This document shows, piece by piece, positions 29,904 to 40,234 of a stretch of 64,000 nucleotides of DNA. The stretch is taken from assembly GCF_014077505.1 (NCBI RefSeq), contig NZ_JACGWA010000005.1:62001-126000 (forward strand), read 5' to 3'. The position numbers and the translations under genes are program-made. The first letter of the stretch is position 1. Each line of letters begins with the position of its first letter. This DNA is from Colwellia sp. BRX10-3. GTDB lineage: Bacteria > Pseudomonadota > Gammaproteobacteria > Enterobacterales > Alteromonadaceae. Under the pieces are notes generated by a model. That model saw nothing but the letters and a program-made list of their open reading frames with translations. It searched no databases and was not told the origin of the DNA.

Positions 29904-30164
29904 TTACTGAGAGGTTAAAAGTGAAGCTAATTTTCCTTGAGCATGTAATGCAAATAAATCGTCACAACCGCCAATATGCGCATTGTTAATAAATATTTGT
30001 GGCACTGTTGAAGCGCCCTCGCTACGTATGATCATTTTCTCACGCAGTGGTGCATCACCGTCAATTTTTATTTCATTGTAAGCAACCTTCATATCATCAA
30101 ATAAGGCTTTCGCTCTCACGCAATAAAAACAAGTCGCTTTAGTATATATGTCAACTGCCATCAT
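29904..30164 (-). CDS. grxC: Glutaredoxin 3
   Basis: An 86-aa dithiol glutaredoxin with active site CFYC (Cys12 and Cys15), the cis-proline motif TVPQIFINNAHIGG and CDDLFALHAQG. It reduces disulfides using glutathione. Either of two adjacent ATG codons (30164 or 30161) can start it. It lies between yibN and secB. Confidence 0.95.
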   Translation of the reverse strand: MMAVDIYTKATCFYCVRAKALFDDMKVAYNEIKIDGDAPLREKMIIRSEGASTVPQIFINNAHIGGCDDLFALHAQGKLASLLTSQ

Positions 30165-30188
30165 GATAATCCGTTGTTGGGGTTTATG

Positions 30189-30614
30189 TTACTTAGTTAC
30201 AGGTAAACCTGCACTTGACCAAGCATTCATTCCACCTTTTAGTAAGTTTACGCGAGTAAAGCCCGATTTTGCTAACTGGCTAGCCACTTTACTGGCACTC
30301 ATACCCGCACTACATACTACAATAATGGGATTATCTTTATGTTTTTCAAGACTAGTGAAGTCATTTTTACTGACTTTTTCATTGCCAAGATGTATAGCAT
30401 CGACAATATGTCCGGCTTTAAAGTCTTTCTCGCTGCGGCTATCAACCACAACACCAGACTCTCTATTAATTAAAAAAGTCATTTGCTGTGTGCTTAATTG
30501 CTTAATAGGCGACATTTGAATTTTAATCGTAATAACAATAATCATTAAAACAATAACTAGCCAAGCAGCGCTAAGCAAAGGCTGGCTCATTGCGAAAGTA
30601 ATAAGTTGATCCAT
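30189..30614 (-). CDS. yibN: YibN-type membrane-anchored rhodanese
   Basis: A 141-aa protein with one N-terminal membrane segment (residues about 10-31) and a cytoplasmic rhodanese domain. The active-site cysteine is Cys101 in VVCSAGMSASK, and VVVDSRSEKDFKAGHI is the entry motif. Sulfur transfer is the family reaction; the substrate of YibN is not firmly known, although E. coli YibN has been linked to the membrane insertase YidC. Position ahead of grxC-secB-gpsA supports the name. Confidence 0.92.
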   Translation of the reverse strand: MDQLITFAMSQPLLSAAWLVIVLMIIVITIKIQMSPIKQLSTQQMTFLINRESGVVVDSRSEKDFKAGHIVDAIHLGNEKVSKNDFTSLEKHKDNPIIVVCSAGMSASKVASQLAKSGFTRVNLLKGGMNAWSSAGLPVTK

Positions 30615-30889
30615 AAGTTTTACATTCTAATTAACTAAAAATTTTCCACAGTATACAGGCTAATAAACTAAACCCAAACTGAACTTTTCATAGAAAAACA
30701 CAATAATGAAATAACTTGGCACTGATGACTGCTTTTTGATTTTAAATCTGATCTTAAATCTGAAACATTTTGTCTAAACAGACACAAGATATTCACTTCG
30801 TGACTTGATATACTGCTGCTGAAAATTATTTTCATTTATCTTTGCTTGTATTATTTTTATCTATCTTTGCTCGTATAAAGGAAGCCGTG

Positions 30890-32431
30890 ATGCCAAACAA
30901 GAAGTCTACCGTTCTTATTATTCTAGATGGTTGGGGATATAGAGAAAACACAGAATCTAATGCTATTTTTCATGCCAATACCCCAGTGTTAGATAACTTA
31001 ATGGCCAATAAGCCCAATATGTTGATTGAAACATCGGGCATGGCAGTGGGTTTACCTGACGGGCAAATGGGTAATTCTGAAGTTGGCCATGTCAACTTAG
31101 GTGCAGGCCGTATTGTTTATCAAGACTTCACTCGCATTACCAAAGCGATTAAAGATAAAGAGTTTCAAAGTAACCCTACTTTAGTTAATGCGGTAGACAA
31201 CGCCGTAAGCAACAATAAAGCCATACACGTTTTTGGTCTATTATCTCCTGGTGGCGTGCATAGCCATGAAGATCATATATTTGCCATGTTAGAAATGGCG
31301 GCAAAAAAAGGCGCAAAAGCGATTTATTTACATGCGTTTTTAGACGGTCGCGATACACCACCACGCAGCGCTGAAGCGTCACTAATCAAAGCACAAGCAA
31401 AATTTGCCGAACTTGGGTGTGGCCAAGTAGCCTCAGTTATTGGCCGTTATTATGCCATGGATAGAGACCAGCGTTGGGATCGCGTTGAATCCGCTTATAA
31501 TTTAATGGTTTCAGGCAAAGCAGAATACCAATTCAGCAAAGCGACTGACGCTTTACATGCTGCTTACGAGCGTGATGAAAATGACGAATTTGTCAAAGCC
31601 TCTGCAATTACCAACATCAATGGTGAAGTTATTCAGGTACATGATGGCGATGCGATGATATTTATGAATTTTCGTGCCGACCGTGCACGCCAATTTACCC
31701 GCTGTTTTACCGACGCAAAGTTTTCAGGCTTTAAACGCCAGCAACAACCTAAACTCGGTGATTTTGTCATGCTGACCGAATATGCCGCTGATATTGATGC
31801 GCCATGTGCATTTCCCAAGGTCAAACTTAACAATGTATTAGGCGAATGGTTAGAAAAGCATGACAAAACACAACTGCGAATTTCAGAAACCGAAAAATAT
31901 GCCCACGTAACCTTTTTCTTCAGCGGTGGTAAGGAAGATACATTTAAAGGTGAAGAGCGAATATTAGTGCCTTCACCACAAGTAGCCACTTATGACTTGC
32001 AGCCAGAAATGAACTCAACCCTATTAACCGATAAGTTAGTTGCGGCGATTGAAAGTGGCGATCACGATTTTATTGTTTGTAATTATCCCAATGGTGATAT
32101 GGTGGGCCATACTGGTGATTTTGATGCCGCCGTAAAAGCCTGTGAGGCAGTAGACGCTTGTATCGGTAGAATAGTTACCGCATTAGAAAAAACGGGCAGC
32201 GAGGGTTTAATTACCGCTGATCACGGTAACGCAGAACAAATGACGGATCCAGTATCAGGACAAGCGCATACCGCACATACTTGTGAACCTGTACCATTAA
32301 TTTATTTTGGACGAAACGCAAAAATGGCAAAAACCGGCGCGCTCAGCGATATCGCTCCAACTATTTTATCATTAATGAACCTGCCTCAACCCGAAGAAAT
32401 GACAGGGTGTAACTTATTAAAGTTAAATTAA
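30890..32431 (+). CDS. gpmI: Phosphoglycerate mutase, 2,3-bisphosphoglycerate-independent
   Basis: GpmI interconverts 3- and 2-phosphoglycerate with two Mn ions. The 513-aa protein has [14 protein letters not shown], the catalytic-serine segment [26 protein letters not shown], and the metal-binding C-terminal HxxHGN-type segment ([21 protein letters not shown]). ATG at 30890 follows AAGGA and matches the family start ([11 protein letters not shown]). Divergent from yibN and followed by envC after 7 bases, as in E. coli. Confidence 0.97.
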   Translation: MPNKKSTVLIILDGWGYRENTESNAIFHANTPVLDNLMANKPNMLIETSGMAVGLPDGQMGNSEVGHVNLGAGRIVYQDFTRITKAIKDKEFQSNPTLVNAVDNAVSNNKAIHVFGLLSPGGVHSHEDHIFAMLEMAAKKGAKAIYLHAFLDGRDTPPRSAEASLIKAQAKFAELGCGQVASVIGRYYAMDRDQRWDRVESAYNLMVSGKAEYQFSKATDALHAAYERDENDEFVKASAITNINGEVIQVHDGDAMIFMNFRADRARQFTRCFTDAKFSGFKRQQQPKLGDFVMLTEYAADIDAPCAFPKVKLNNVLGEWLEKHDKTQLRISETEKYAHVTFFFSGGKEDTFKGEERILVPSPQVATYDLQPEMNSTLLTDKLVAAIESGDHDFIVCNYPNGDMVGHTGDFDAAVKACEAVDACIGRIVTALEKTGSEGLITADHGNAEQMTDPVSGQAHTAHTCEPVPLIYFGRNAKMAKTGALSDIAPTILSLMNLPQPEEMTGCNLLKLN

Positions 32432-32438
32432 CAATAAC

Positions 32439-33626
32439 GTGATTTTTAACGTGAATATCAGGTACCCAATATTGAAACTTAGCCGGCTTACCCCTGGCTA
32501 TGCTTTTTTTATTGGGCTAATACTGTTGTTTTGCTCGTTACATGTTGTTGCGCAAGCAGACGCCAAGAACAATGAAAAAACAAATCAGCAACTTACTGAT
32601 ATTCAACAAGCCATTAATCAACAAAAACTTAACCTATCAAGCACTAATGTAAAAATTAGTGATTTAGAACAACAATTAAAAGCTGATGATCTTGCTATCG
32701 GTAAAATTGCTAAAAATTTAGCAAACACGACTAATGACTTAGTCACAACTCGCGAAAAACTAGCCCAGTTAAGCTCTGAAAAAAAGCAACTTGAACTTGC
32801 CAAAAAACAACAAGAACACATATTAGCCAAACAACTTAGAGCCGCATATTCTACCGGTCATCACGACTATATAAAGTTAATTCTGAATCAAGAAAAACCC
32901 AGTAGCGTGCAGCGTACTATTACACATTATCAATACCTCAATGCTGCTCGTATTAAAGAAATTGAAGCATTTAAAACTACGATTACTCAATTAAATGACG
33001 TAACCAAACAATACCAACAACAAGCCGAGCAATTAACACAATTAACGCAAACCCAAAACCAGCAAAAGCAAATTCTCGAATTATCAAAAACCAAACAAAA
33101 ACAAACATTAATAGCCTTGAATAAAAAGGCACTTACCGGACAACAAAAACTAGCTAAGTTAGAACGTGAAGAATCAGCATTAGTTGCTTTATTGAAAAGA
33201 ATGGCGGCTGCGGCAAAAGAAGTTGAAAACTTAGTCGGTTTGAGTAAATTAAAACGTAAACTCAGTTGGCCTGTTAAAGGGCGAATTAATCACAGTTTTG
33301 GTTCAAGTAAGCAAGGATACTTAAAATGGAAAGGGGTATTTCTTTCAGCACCGATTGGCCGAGAAGTTAAAACTATTCACAATGGCACCATTTTATTCTC
33401 AGATTGGCTTAAAGGTTATGGGCTAGTCACTGTTGTTGATCATGGTGATGGTTACATGAGTTTATATGGCCATAATCAAGCATTACTTAAATCAGTTGGT
33501 GATCGTGTTGAAGCAGGTGAACCAATTGCCTTAGTAGGCCAAAGTGGTGGTCAAGCTAATTCAGGACTGTACTTTGAAATTAGGCATACGGGCATCGCTG
33601 TCAACCCTAAACTCTGGTGTAAGTAG
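32439..33626 (+). CDS. envC: EnvC, activator of septal amidases
   Basis: EnvC is a periplasmic coiled-coil protein recruited by FtsEX that switches on AmiA/AmiB at the septum. The 395-aa product has a hydrophobic signal segment (about residues 17-39), long Gln/Lys-rich coiled coil (about 45-265) and a C-terminal LytM (M23) domain from about 280. The LytM domain has lost zinc ligands as in E. coli EnvC: HSFGSSKQGYLKWKG lacks the HxxxD pattern, while LYGHNQALLKSVGD and LYFEIRHTGIAVNP keep the fold. GTG at 32439 is the start, with GTG 32451 as an alternative. Partner AmiB is encoded at 6.6 kb. Confidence 0.94.
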   Translation: MIFNVNIRYPILKLSRLTPGYAFFIGLILLFCSLHVVAQADAKNNEKTNQQLTDIQQAINQQKLNLSSTNVKISDLEQQLKADDLAIGKIAKNLANTTNDLVTTREKLAQLSSEKKQLELAKKQQEHILAKQLRAAYSTGHHDYIKLILNQEKPSSVQRTITHYQYLNAARIKEIEAFKTTITQLNDVTKQYQQQAEQLTQLTQTQNQQKQILELSKTKQKQTLIALNKKALTGQQKLAKLEREESALVALLKRMAAAAKEVENLVGLSKLKRKLSWPVKGRINHSFGSSKQGYLKWKGVFLSAPIGREVKTIHNGTILFSDWLKGYGLVTVVDHGDGYMSLYGHNQALLKSVGDRVEAGEPIALVGQSGGQANSGLYFEIRHTGIAVNPKLWCK

Positions 33627-33726
33627 TATTGCTTATTATTACAATTAATATTATGCATTGAACTAGTCGATTTTGACCATCTGAACTGCTATTCTACATA
33701 ACGACTTATAATAAGAAAAAATTAAC

Positions 33727-34491
33727 GTGCTTCGATTACTGCCAAAACTCCTGCTTACATTAAGCTTACTTTTCCCTGTTTTAGTTTATGCTCTACCCGC
33801 GCAAGTAGCTATTATTATAGACGATATTGGCTATCGAAAAAGCGATGTTCATGCACTCTATTTACCTGGAAGTATCAGCTATGCCATTCTTCCTCACACG
33901 CCATATGGTAAAAGACTAGCGTTGCAAGCAAAAGCGAAAAATAAAGATGTTATTTTGCATATTCCTATGGAAGCAAAAAATGGCAAAAAGCTAGGACCTG
34001 GCGCACTAACCAGTGCAATGAACGAAAACGGCATTCGAGAAAGTTTAAGCAATGCCTTTGCTGAAATTCCCTTTGCCTTAGGTATAAACAACCATATGGG
34101 CAGTAAACTTACCGAGTTATATCAACCCATGGCTTGGACCATGCAATTTTTGCGTGAACGAAATTTAATGTTTGTTGACAGCGTAACCACCAACGCTAGC
34201 CAAGCGGAACAAGTTGCGATAAGTTTTGGTGTGCCAAGCTTACATCGCCATATTTTTCTAGATAATAAATTAGAGCACAATTATATTCGTCGACAATTTA
34301 AACAGTTAATACGCGATGCTAAACGCTATAAAACTGTTGTCGCTATCGCACACCCGCATCCTGAAACAATCCGTTCATTACTCAAACTTTTGCCATTACT
34401 CAAGAAAAACAATGTCGAGCTAGTGCCAATATCTCAATTACTTAACAATAAAATGGCAACAATTAACCAGCAAATATCGGCTGAAGATTAA
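33727..34491 (+). CDS. yibQ: YibQ, divergent polysaccharide deacetylase family
   Basis: A 254-aa protein with a signal peptide (residues 1-22) and a divergent polysaccharide deacetylase (DUF610/YibQ) fold: AIIIDDIGYRKSDV at the first strand, LHIPMEAKNGKKLGPGAL, INNHMGSKLTE, and AHPHPETI near residue 218. These keep Asp and His residues typical of the family, but activity of YibQ is not established. It starts with GTG at 33727, 100 bases after envC, in the order seen in E. coli (gpmI-envC-yibQ). Confidence 0.92.
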   Translation: MLRLLPKLLLTLSLLFPVLVYALPAQVAIIIDDIGYRKSDVHALYLPGSISYAILPHTPYGKRLALQAKAKNKDVILHIPMEAKNGKKLGPGALTSAMNENGIRESLSNAFAEIPFALGINNHMGSKLTELYQPMAWTMQFLRERNLMFVDSVTTNASQAEQVAISFGVPSLHRHIFLDNKLEHNYIRRQFKQLIRDAKRYKTVVAIAHPHPETIRSLLKLLPLLKKNNVELVPISQLLNNKMATINQQISAED

Positions 34492-34540
34492 GCCAACTTA
34501 GCCTACACAAAGTGTAAAACTTTCTGACAAAGCATTGTAA

Positions 34541-35305
34541 CTAACTCTTTATATTATGTTTTTTAAGTAGCTTATGTAGATATTTCACAGGTATCGCATA
34601 AGTAATACCGCTCGGCGCACTAATTACCGTTTCTTTACTCTGCTGAACAAACACTTTATTAATAATACCGACAACTTCACCTGTTTTAACGTCATACATC
34701 GCGCTACCACTATTGCCAGGATAAGCCGTAGCGTCTAATTGATAAACTAAGTACGGATCTCGTAAACGTTTAAGCATAGCAATACTAATTTGTCTCGAGT
34801 CATCCACCGGAATAATAGTTGGAGTAACAGCCGCAATAATACCTTGGTGTGTTACGGGATAAAGCCCTAATACTGCACCAATAGGGAAGCCGGTAAACGC
34901 GATACTACTACCATCCTTTATGAAGTCACTCTTCGCTAATGCCAAAGCGGGTAAAGCCTGTCCTTCAATTTTAAGAATCGCTAAATCATGCTCTTCATCG
35001 ATGGCAATCAACTTAGCCAACCTTACTTTCGCCGCCTGCCCCTTACCGATAAAAACAACTAACTTTTGTAATAAGTTCTCATCTAATTCTTTATCAATAA
35101 CATGGTTATTGGTAACAATATAAGTACCATCGCCAACAACAAAGCCAGTACCATAAAGTTGGTTCTTCTGCCGACCTGTTGGCGTATAAATACCAATACC
35201 AACCACCGATGGTTTGACCAAACTAACCGTATCTATCAAATTAGCATGGCTAAAAGAGCTATATATCAGCCCAAAAACAAGTAATGATTGTAATAAACGA
35301 TTCAT
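34541..35305 (-). CDS. Secreted trypsin-like serine protease
   Basis: A 254-aa S1-family protease with a signal peptide (residues 1-21, ending SHA). The catalytic triad is clear: His68 in VTNNHVID, Asp107 in EEHDLAILKI and Ser199 in YPGNSGSAMYD. It resembles the protease core of DegP/DegS but has no PDZ domain, ending right after the barrel. So it is a periplasmic or secreted enzyme without the usual substrate-sensing part. It stands alone, convergent with yibQ. Confidence 0.9.
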   Translation of the reverse strand: MNRLLQSLLVFGLIYSSFSHANLIDTVSLVKPSVVGIGIYTPTGRQKNQLYGTGFVVGDGTYIVTNNHVIDKELDENLLQKLVVFIGKGQAAKVRLAKLIAIDEEHDLAILKIEGQALPALALAKSDFIKDGSSIAFTGFPIGAVLGLYPVTHQGIIAAVTPTIIPVDDSRQISIAMLKRLRDPYLVYQLDATAYPGNSGSAMYDVKTGEVVGIINKVFVQQSKETVISAPSGITYAIPVKYLHKLLKKHNIKS

Positions 35306-35402
35306 ATTTCACTCTTTTAAAAATTCTAAACTTTACCTGAACTTAGCACATTTTTTTCTAGCGATTTCTAAATTATTGCCCATAATTAAATAATAATAAT
35401 AC

Positions 35403-35410
35403 AAGGAGGA
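35403..35410 (+). promoter_or_regulatory. Strong ribosome binding site for the patatin gene
   Basis: AAGGAGGA ends 6 bases ahead of a GTG at 35417. It is an almost perfect anti-16S match and fixes the start of the patatin reading frame, showing that translation was, or still is, directed to the frame that meets the amber codon. Confidence 0.85.
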
Positions 35411-35416
35411 AGATAA

Positions 35417-36238
35417 GTGGCGAATATAGTGCCTATTTTAGCTGGCGGAGGAACCCGCTTACCTGCTCATATCGGCGTGCTGCAAGCATTGAACGATTTA
35501 CATATCGACTTTACTCATCTTGTTGGTGTATAGGGGGGCAGTATTATTGCCAGTTTATACGCCTCAGGGCTGTCGATAGCTGAAATTAAACATATTGCGA
35601 TATCCACTAATTACAATCAATTCAAAGGCTTCTCATTAGTGAGCTTAATTCGCAATGGTGGTTTAAGTTCTGGTGACGTTTTTGAGCAATGGGTTGACCG
35701 TCATTTGCATGGCAAAACCTTCATCGAGTTAGACTATAACTTACATATAGTCGCAACCGATGTAAAAACGGGTCGTCCAGTTATATTTAACCGAGAAAGA
35801 ACCCCTGGCATGAAGGTATCTCTGGCAGTACGCTTTTCTATGTCAATTCCATTGGTATTCAGTTTTAAAAAGTTTGGTAAACATTTAATGGTTGATGGCA
35901 GTATTTTATCTGAAGATGCTGTACACCGGGATTGGGCTAAAGACGGCACGCCCATTCTGTGCTTTAGGTTGCGCGGTGAACATGAATACGACGAACTTAA
36001 AACCGATGGATTATTCCCTATTATTAACTATGTAACCCTACTTATTCGCACTTTTATGACGACAATATCACGCGAGTATATTAATGAAGCATTCTGGCAC
36101 AATACCATCATTATCAATACAGGCCTAAGCTCTGCAGTTGACTTTGGTATGAGTGAAGAAAAAAAGTTTGAGTTATTTGATATCGGTTATAAAACCGCAA
36201 TGGAAATTGTGCCAATTAAAACTAAACATGGTAGTTAA
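35417..36238 (+). pseudogene. Patatin-like phospholipase with amber codon at the nucleophile serine
   Basis: A patatin-family frame of 273 codons starting GTG at 35417 (VANIVPILAGGGTRLPAHIG). The oxyanion motif GGGTRL and the alpha/beta segment are intact, and the downstream dyad Asp160 lies in MVDGSIL. At codon 39 (35531-35533), where the GxSxG nucleophile serine belongs, the sequence is GV-stop-GGSIIAS with TAG. One base change from TCG would give it. The rest of the frame is open and well conserved for 234 codons. It may be a fresh pseudogene, a sequence error, or an amber codon read through by a suppressor. An internal GTG at 35639 could start a fragment without the nucleophile. Confidence 0.85.
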
Positions 36239-36327
36239 ACACCTAAAATATAAAAGTTATTAATAAATTTTTAACAAATATATTCCATAATCATTAGATA
36301 AAATGCTAAATTAATTATTAAGCTATA

Positions 36328-37197
36328 ATGAAAACAAGTAATAATAGTAATTACGCCTCACCTAATAAAGCGCTAGGAACAGAAGAAATAATGAATTGGA
36401 GCAAGAAGTTACTAAACGCCCCGGTAATTGGAAATATCACCAAACGCCTTGCATCAATGAAAGTTAACCATGATGCAATGAATATTGCCGTGCATTTCAC
36501 CCAGTTCTTAAAACCTGAAGTGGCGGTTAGCGACGAGTTACGCGACGAAGTTTTCCGTATTCGTCATAATGTTTATTGCGAAGAACTGGCCTTTGAAAAA
36601 GTTAAAGCTGAAGGTAAAGAGCAAGATGAGTTTGACGCGCAATCCATTTTCTCCATGATCAAACATAAACCTTCAAATACCTATACTAGCTGTGTACGCG
36701 TAGTTAAGTCGGCAAACGAGTCGGAATTATTACCAATTGAAAAATATTGCCTAGCTTCCATACAAAATAAAGAGCTACACCCCAGCAACTTTCCACGCCA
36801 TGAAATAGCTGAAATATCTCGCCTCGCTGTAAAAGCTGATTTTAGACGACGTAAAATGGATAAATTTAAAGGCTCAGCGGTTGGTGCGATTAATGTACCA
36901 ACCTACTCAGAAACTGAACTTCGTTGTTTCCCATTTATAGCCATTGGGCTATATATGGCAGCCGCAACAATGAGCATGGAAACAGGTGTTAAACACGTTT
37001 ACGTAATGATGGAACCTAGGCTAGCGCGTAGCATGCGCTTTGTTGGCATTAACTTTATTCAACTTGGCCAAGCTATTGATTATCATGGTTTACGGGCACC
37101 TTACTATATTAACGCGAACATGTTTATGGAGGATTTATCTCCCGGATTCAAATCCTTATATCTTGAGATACAAAAAGAAATTGGCAGCCAACTTTGA
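36328..37197 (+). CDS. PEP-CTERM/exosortase system-associated acyltransferase
   Basis: A 289-aa protein of the GNAT-like group related to FeeM and LuxI-type synthases that is often encoded near exosortases. Key segments are LRDEVFRIRHNVYCEELAFE (the N-terminal VFRLRHxVYxxE signature near residue 72), ISRLAVKADFRRRK, and a hydrophobic YMAAATMSMETGVKHVYVMMEP. Such enzymes make N-acyl amino-acid or similar products; the true substrate here is unknown. ATG at 36328 is used, although ATG at 36391 is better placed after GAAGAAA. It opens the PEP-CTERM region. Confidence 0.85.
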   Translation: MKTSNNSNYASPNKALGTEEIMNWSKKLLNAPVIGNITKRLASMKVNHDAMNIAVHFTQFLKPEVAVSDELRDEVFRIRHNVYCEELAFEKVKAEGKEQDEFDAQSIFSMIKHKPSNTYTSCVRVVKSANESELLPIEKYCLASIQNKELHPSNFPRHEIAEISRLAVKADFRRRKMDKFKGSAVGAINVPTYSETELRCFPFIAIGLYMAAATMSMETGVKHVYVMMEPRLARSMRFVGINFIQLGQAIDYHGLRAPYYINANMFMEDLSPGFKSLYLEIQKEIGSQL

Positions 37198-37248
37198 GCT
37201 CTATGAAAAAGTTAGCCAATTTTATGTATTTATAGTAAATATCATACC

Positions 37249-37281
37249 CCCCTCTTTAGCCTCGCACTAAAGCAAGAGGGG
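37249..37281. terminator. Terminator hairpin between acyltransferase and prsT
   Basis: An 8-bp GC-rich stem (CCCCTCTT at 37249-37256 and AAGAGGGG at 37274-37281) lies between two convergent genes. A short T run follows on the plus strand, so it best serves the acyltransferase transcript. Confidence 0.6.
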
Positions 37282-37287
37282 CCGGTT

Positions 37288-40035
37288 TTATTCAGATAAT
37301 CGTTGTTTTTTCTCTTTTTGCGCAGTGGTAACGCCAGTTATTCCACTTAATAATTTGTGAGCTTCTTTCGTATTATTATTTTCTAATAGTGTTTCAACTA
37401 AGTTCAATGCAATATCAATATTATCACCCTTAGACAGCGCATAAGCCTCTTTAGCTTTTACTAATGCCTCTGATTTTTTATCAGACTTCAACAAAGCTTG
37501 AGCGTAGGTATCAACTACATTGGGTATTTTTGAATTCAGATCATAAGCTTGTTTTGAATGCTTCAATGCCTGAACTAAAACACCTTGTTCCATATAAAGC
37601 CAAGATAAGTTATTTAATGCCACAATATTGTTAGGCTGCGCTTTAATAAGTTTTTCATATTCTATAACGGCTTTATCTTGATGCTCAGCTAAATACATAT
37701 TCGCTAAGCTCAGGCTAATTCTGGGATCAACAGCATTACCTACTGCTTCCTTATTAGAAAACTGCTCCAGCAGTTCAATAGCTTCAGATTTTTGATTATT
37801 CCCTTCTAAAGCAAAAGCAAGAAATGTTGCGCTAATACTGTTAGGTTTTGCTTCGTATTGTTGCCTTAACATTGGGACAGCTTCGGCAAACTTTCTATCT
37901 AGCAATAAGATACGTCCTGATATCCCAGCAAGTAAGCTTTCATTAACATTGAATTTATCTAACTCTTTAAATAAAACTTTAGCATCAGAGTTTCGATTGT
38001 TATCCAATAATATCTGCATTTCAACCAAATACAGCATCAAATTATTTGGATGTTTTTCATTTGCTTTTTGTAAAACTCTTAACGCTCTATCCGGTGATTT
38101 TTTACCCATCCAATAATTGGCTAGTAAAAAAGTAGACTCAATATGATAAGGGTTAGTCTTCTGCCATTGTTCTAAAATAGAATAAGTATCTTTGCCATCA
38201 GGATTTTGTGCATTAATAGCAAGCATTAATTGCCAGTATCGCTTAGGGGTTTTAACATCTACTGAATAATCATCTAATACAGAGTTGGCTTGCTTAAATT
38301 CTTTCAAAGATATTAGCGCTTCAGCTAATAAAATTCCGTATTTAATATCATCGACATTATTTTCTCGAGCCTGCGCCAAGACTTTTATTCCGATATCATT
38401 TTTATGAAAATCAAAATATTGACTCAATATTTGAATATTATTAGGGTAAGCTTTTATTGCTTGCTCAGTTAATAATATCGCCTTCTCAGTATCTTTTTGG
38501 TAAGTAGCTAGTTTAACCATTTCAGTTAACGCATAAACATTATCAGGCTCTAGCTGTAAACTTTTTTCTAACGCAGCTTCACCTTCTATTAAATCTTCTT
38601 TTTTAAAATAAATTGCAGATTTTAGGTTATACCCACCTGCATTTTTAGGATATAGCTTCAACCACTTATCGGCTATTGCTGTTGCCCGAGATAAGTCTCC
38701 TGATTTAATGGATGCAAAAGCTAATGCAAGCTCCGCAGAAATTAATTCAGGATTCTTTTGTAATGCTAATTCTAAATTATCAATACCAGAGGGATCGTTC
38801 ATCATCAACTTTAACACACCAACTCTTGCTGCTTCTTCAGCAGTTATATTAGTTGAGTCTGAAACATAATTAGCCATTTCTTTTGCTTGTTCGAATGCTC
38901 CTACTCCTATTAATTCATAACTTATTGTTGCTAAAAACTGAGCATTATCTTTGTTTGTTGAATCATAACCACTTAATGTTTCGCTAATATCATCTATCAA
39001 ACCTAATTGTAATTGGCTCACCGCAAGCATTTTTTTAACAGGATGATCAATAGTAAGGTAAGGCATTAACTCTGTTAAGTAATCGATACTTTGTTGGTGA
39101 TTTTTTAAATAAAATGCACTTGCACCCGCAACCAACTTTAAACTAAAGGAGTTAACCCCAGCGTTTAACGCTTGAATGGCAAAACGGCTGGCGGCTTCAT
39201 AGTCTTTATCTTCAAAACGTGCTCTTGCCTTAATATATTGTAAAAAAGGCTGCGAAGGCACGTTAGCGAGTATGGAATCTGCAATTGCTTCAGCTTCTTT
39301 GTATTGACCATTTTTCAATAGCGCGTCTGCAATAAATAGCTGTACTTTACCGGAATTAGGTTGCATTTTTTGATATTGCTGAAAGCTATTAACAGCCAAA
39401 GCATAATTTTTTTCAACTGATGCTATTTGGCCTTGCAACATAAGTGCATCAGCATTGTTTGGATTCGAAGTTAAAATACGCTCAACTAATGTACTTGCAT
39501 GTAGAGTGTTTTGTTTCGAGAACTCTAAATAGGCACTCGCCAGCATGCTGTAGCCATCAGCCTGAGAAAAAGAAAGAGCAACATCAACCGTAGTTTGAGC
39601 TAGTTCATTATCTCCTGTACGTAATAATGCCAGTGTTTTATATGCGAGGTATTGAGTGTTTAGCTGTGATAAAGATTGCACTTGTACTTCAAGTGCTAAA
39701 ACATCTGAGTCTGATTCAGTTAATATATAGGCTCGAGCTAGCAAAGGTATAAGCTGATCAGCAGAATAATTCAATTTATTGGCGCGCTCCAATTCTTTTA
39801 CGGCGCTTTCTGCATTGCCTGTACTTAAATATAAGCGACCCAACAAAAACCTTGCATAAGCATTTTCTTCATCAATTTTTATTGCATTTTTTAGGGAAAT
39901 AATAGCGGCGTTACTTTGCTTTTCAAGAATTGAATTCTCTGCTTTAGCTATATAAGTATTAGCTGATTCATTGTCGATACATGCTGACAACACAAAAACA
40001 ACACTTGCACATACTAATGATTTTGAAAAATTCAT
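37288..40035 (-). CDS. prsT: PrsT-type TPR lipoprotein (first copy)
   Basis: A 915-aa lipoprotein of the PEP-CTERM system TPR-repeat family. The lipobox is VLSAC with Cys19 as lipid site. The rest is built of about two dozen TPR-like helical pairs; the N-terminal AKAENSILEKQSNAAIISLKN and repeats such as ALNNLSWLYMEQGVLVQALK are typical. It may act in the periplasm as a scaffold for glycan export or for protein sorting with exosortase; the role is not established. AGGAAG precedes the ATG. It diverges from the ThiF-like gene. A second full copy is at 42.9-45.5 kb and a third in fragments at 46.7 kb. Confidence 0.88.
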   Translation of the reverse strand: MNFSKSLVCASVVFVLSACIDNESANTYIAKAENSILEKQSNAAIISLKNAIKIDEENAYARFLLGRLYLSTGNAESAVKELERANKLNYSADQLIPLLARAYILTESDSDVLALEVQVQSLSQLNTQYLAYKTLALLRTGDNELAQTTVDVALSFSQADGYSMLASAYLEFSKQNTLHASTLVERILTSNPNNADALMLQGQIASVEKNYALAVNSFQQYQKMQPNSGKVQLFIADALLKNGQYKEAEAIADSILANVPSQPFLQYIKARARFEDKDYEAASRFAIQALNAGVNSFSLKLVAGASAFYLKNHQQSIDYLTELMPYLTIDHPVKKMLAVSQLQLGLIDDISETLSGYDSTNKDNAQFLATISYELIGVGAFEQAKEMANYVSDSTNITAEEAARVGVLKLMMNDPSGIDNLELALQKNPELISAELALAFASIKSGDLSRATAIADKWLKLYPKNAGGYNLKSAIYFKKEDLIEGEAALEKSLQLEPDNVYALTEMVKLATYQKDTEKAILLTEQAIKAYPNNIQILSQYFDFHKNDIGIKVLAQARENNVDDIKYGILLAEALISLKEFKQANSVLDDYSVDVKTPKRYWQLMLAINAQNPDGKDTYSILEQWQKTNPYHIESTFLLANYWMGKKSPDRALRVLQKANEKHPNNLMLYLVEMQILLDNNRNSDAKVLFKELDKFNVNESLLAGISGRILLLDRKFAEAVPMLRQQYEAKPNSISATFLAFALEGNNQKSEAIELLEQFSNKEAVGNAVDPRISLSLANMYLAEHQDKAVIEYEKLIKAQPNNIVALNNLSWLYMEQGVLVQALKHSKQAYDLNSKIPNVVDTYAQALLKSDKKSEALVKAKEAYALSKGDNIDIALNLVETLLENNNTKEAHKLLSGITGVTTAQKEKKQRLSE

Positions 40036-40234
40036 TTAAACTTCCTGTTTTGAGTTTAATAGGAGTTTCATTAAAGTATGATAATAAAGCATTAATTTCT
40101 CTTTTAATATGATATTAAAATAATCAACGTTTATACAATGCACTTATCACTGTGTATATTTATTACATCGTTTACAGAGTATAGTTTATTCTTTCAGTGG
40201 CTCGCATAATTACAAGCTTAAAAAGGAGTGTAAA

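Noticed and set aside
35531-35533. TAG in the patatin frame as a programmed pyrrolysine or selenocysteine codon
   Set aside because: Selenocysteine uses TGA, and pyrrolysine is known only from methanogens and a few bacteria; no support in this window. Kept as a finding about the position only.
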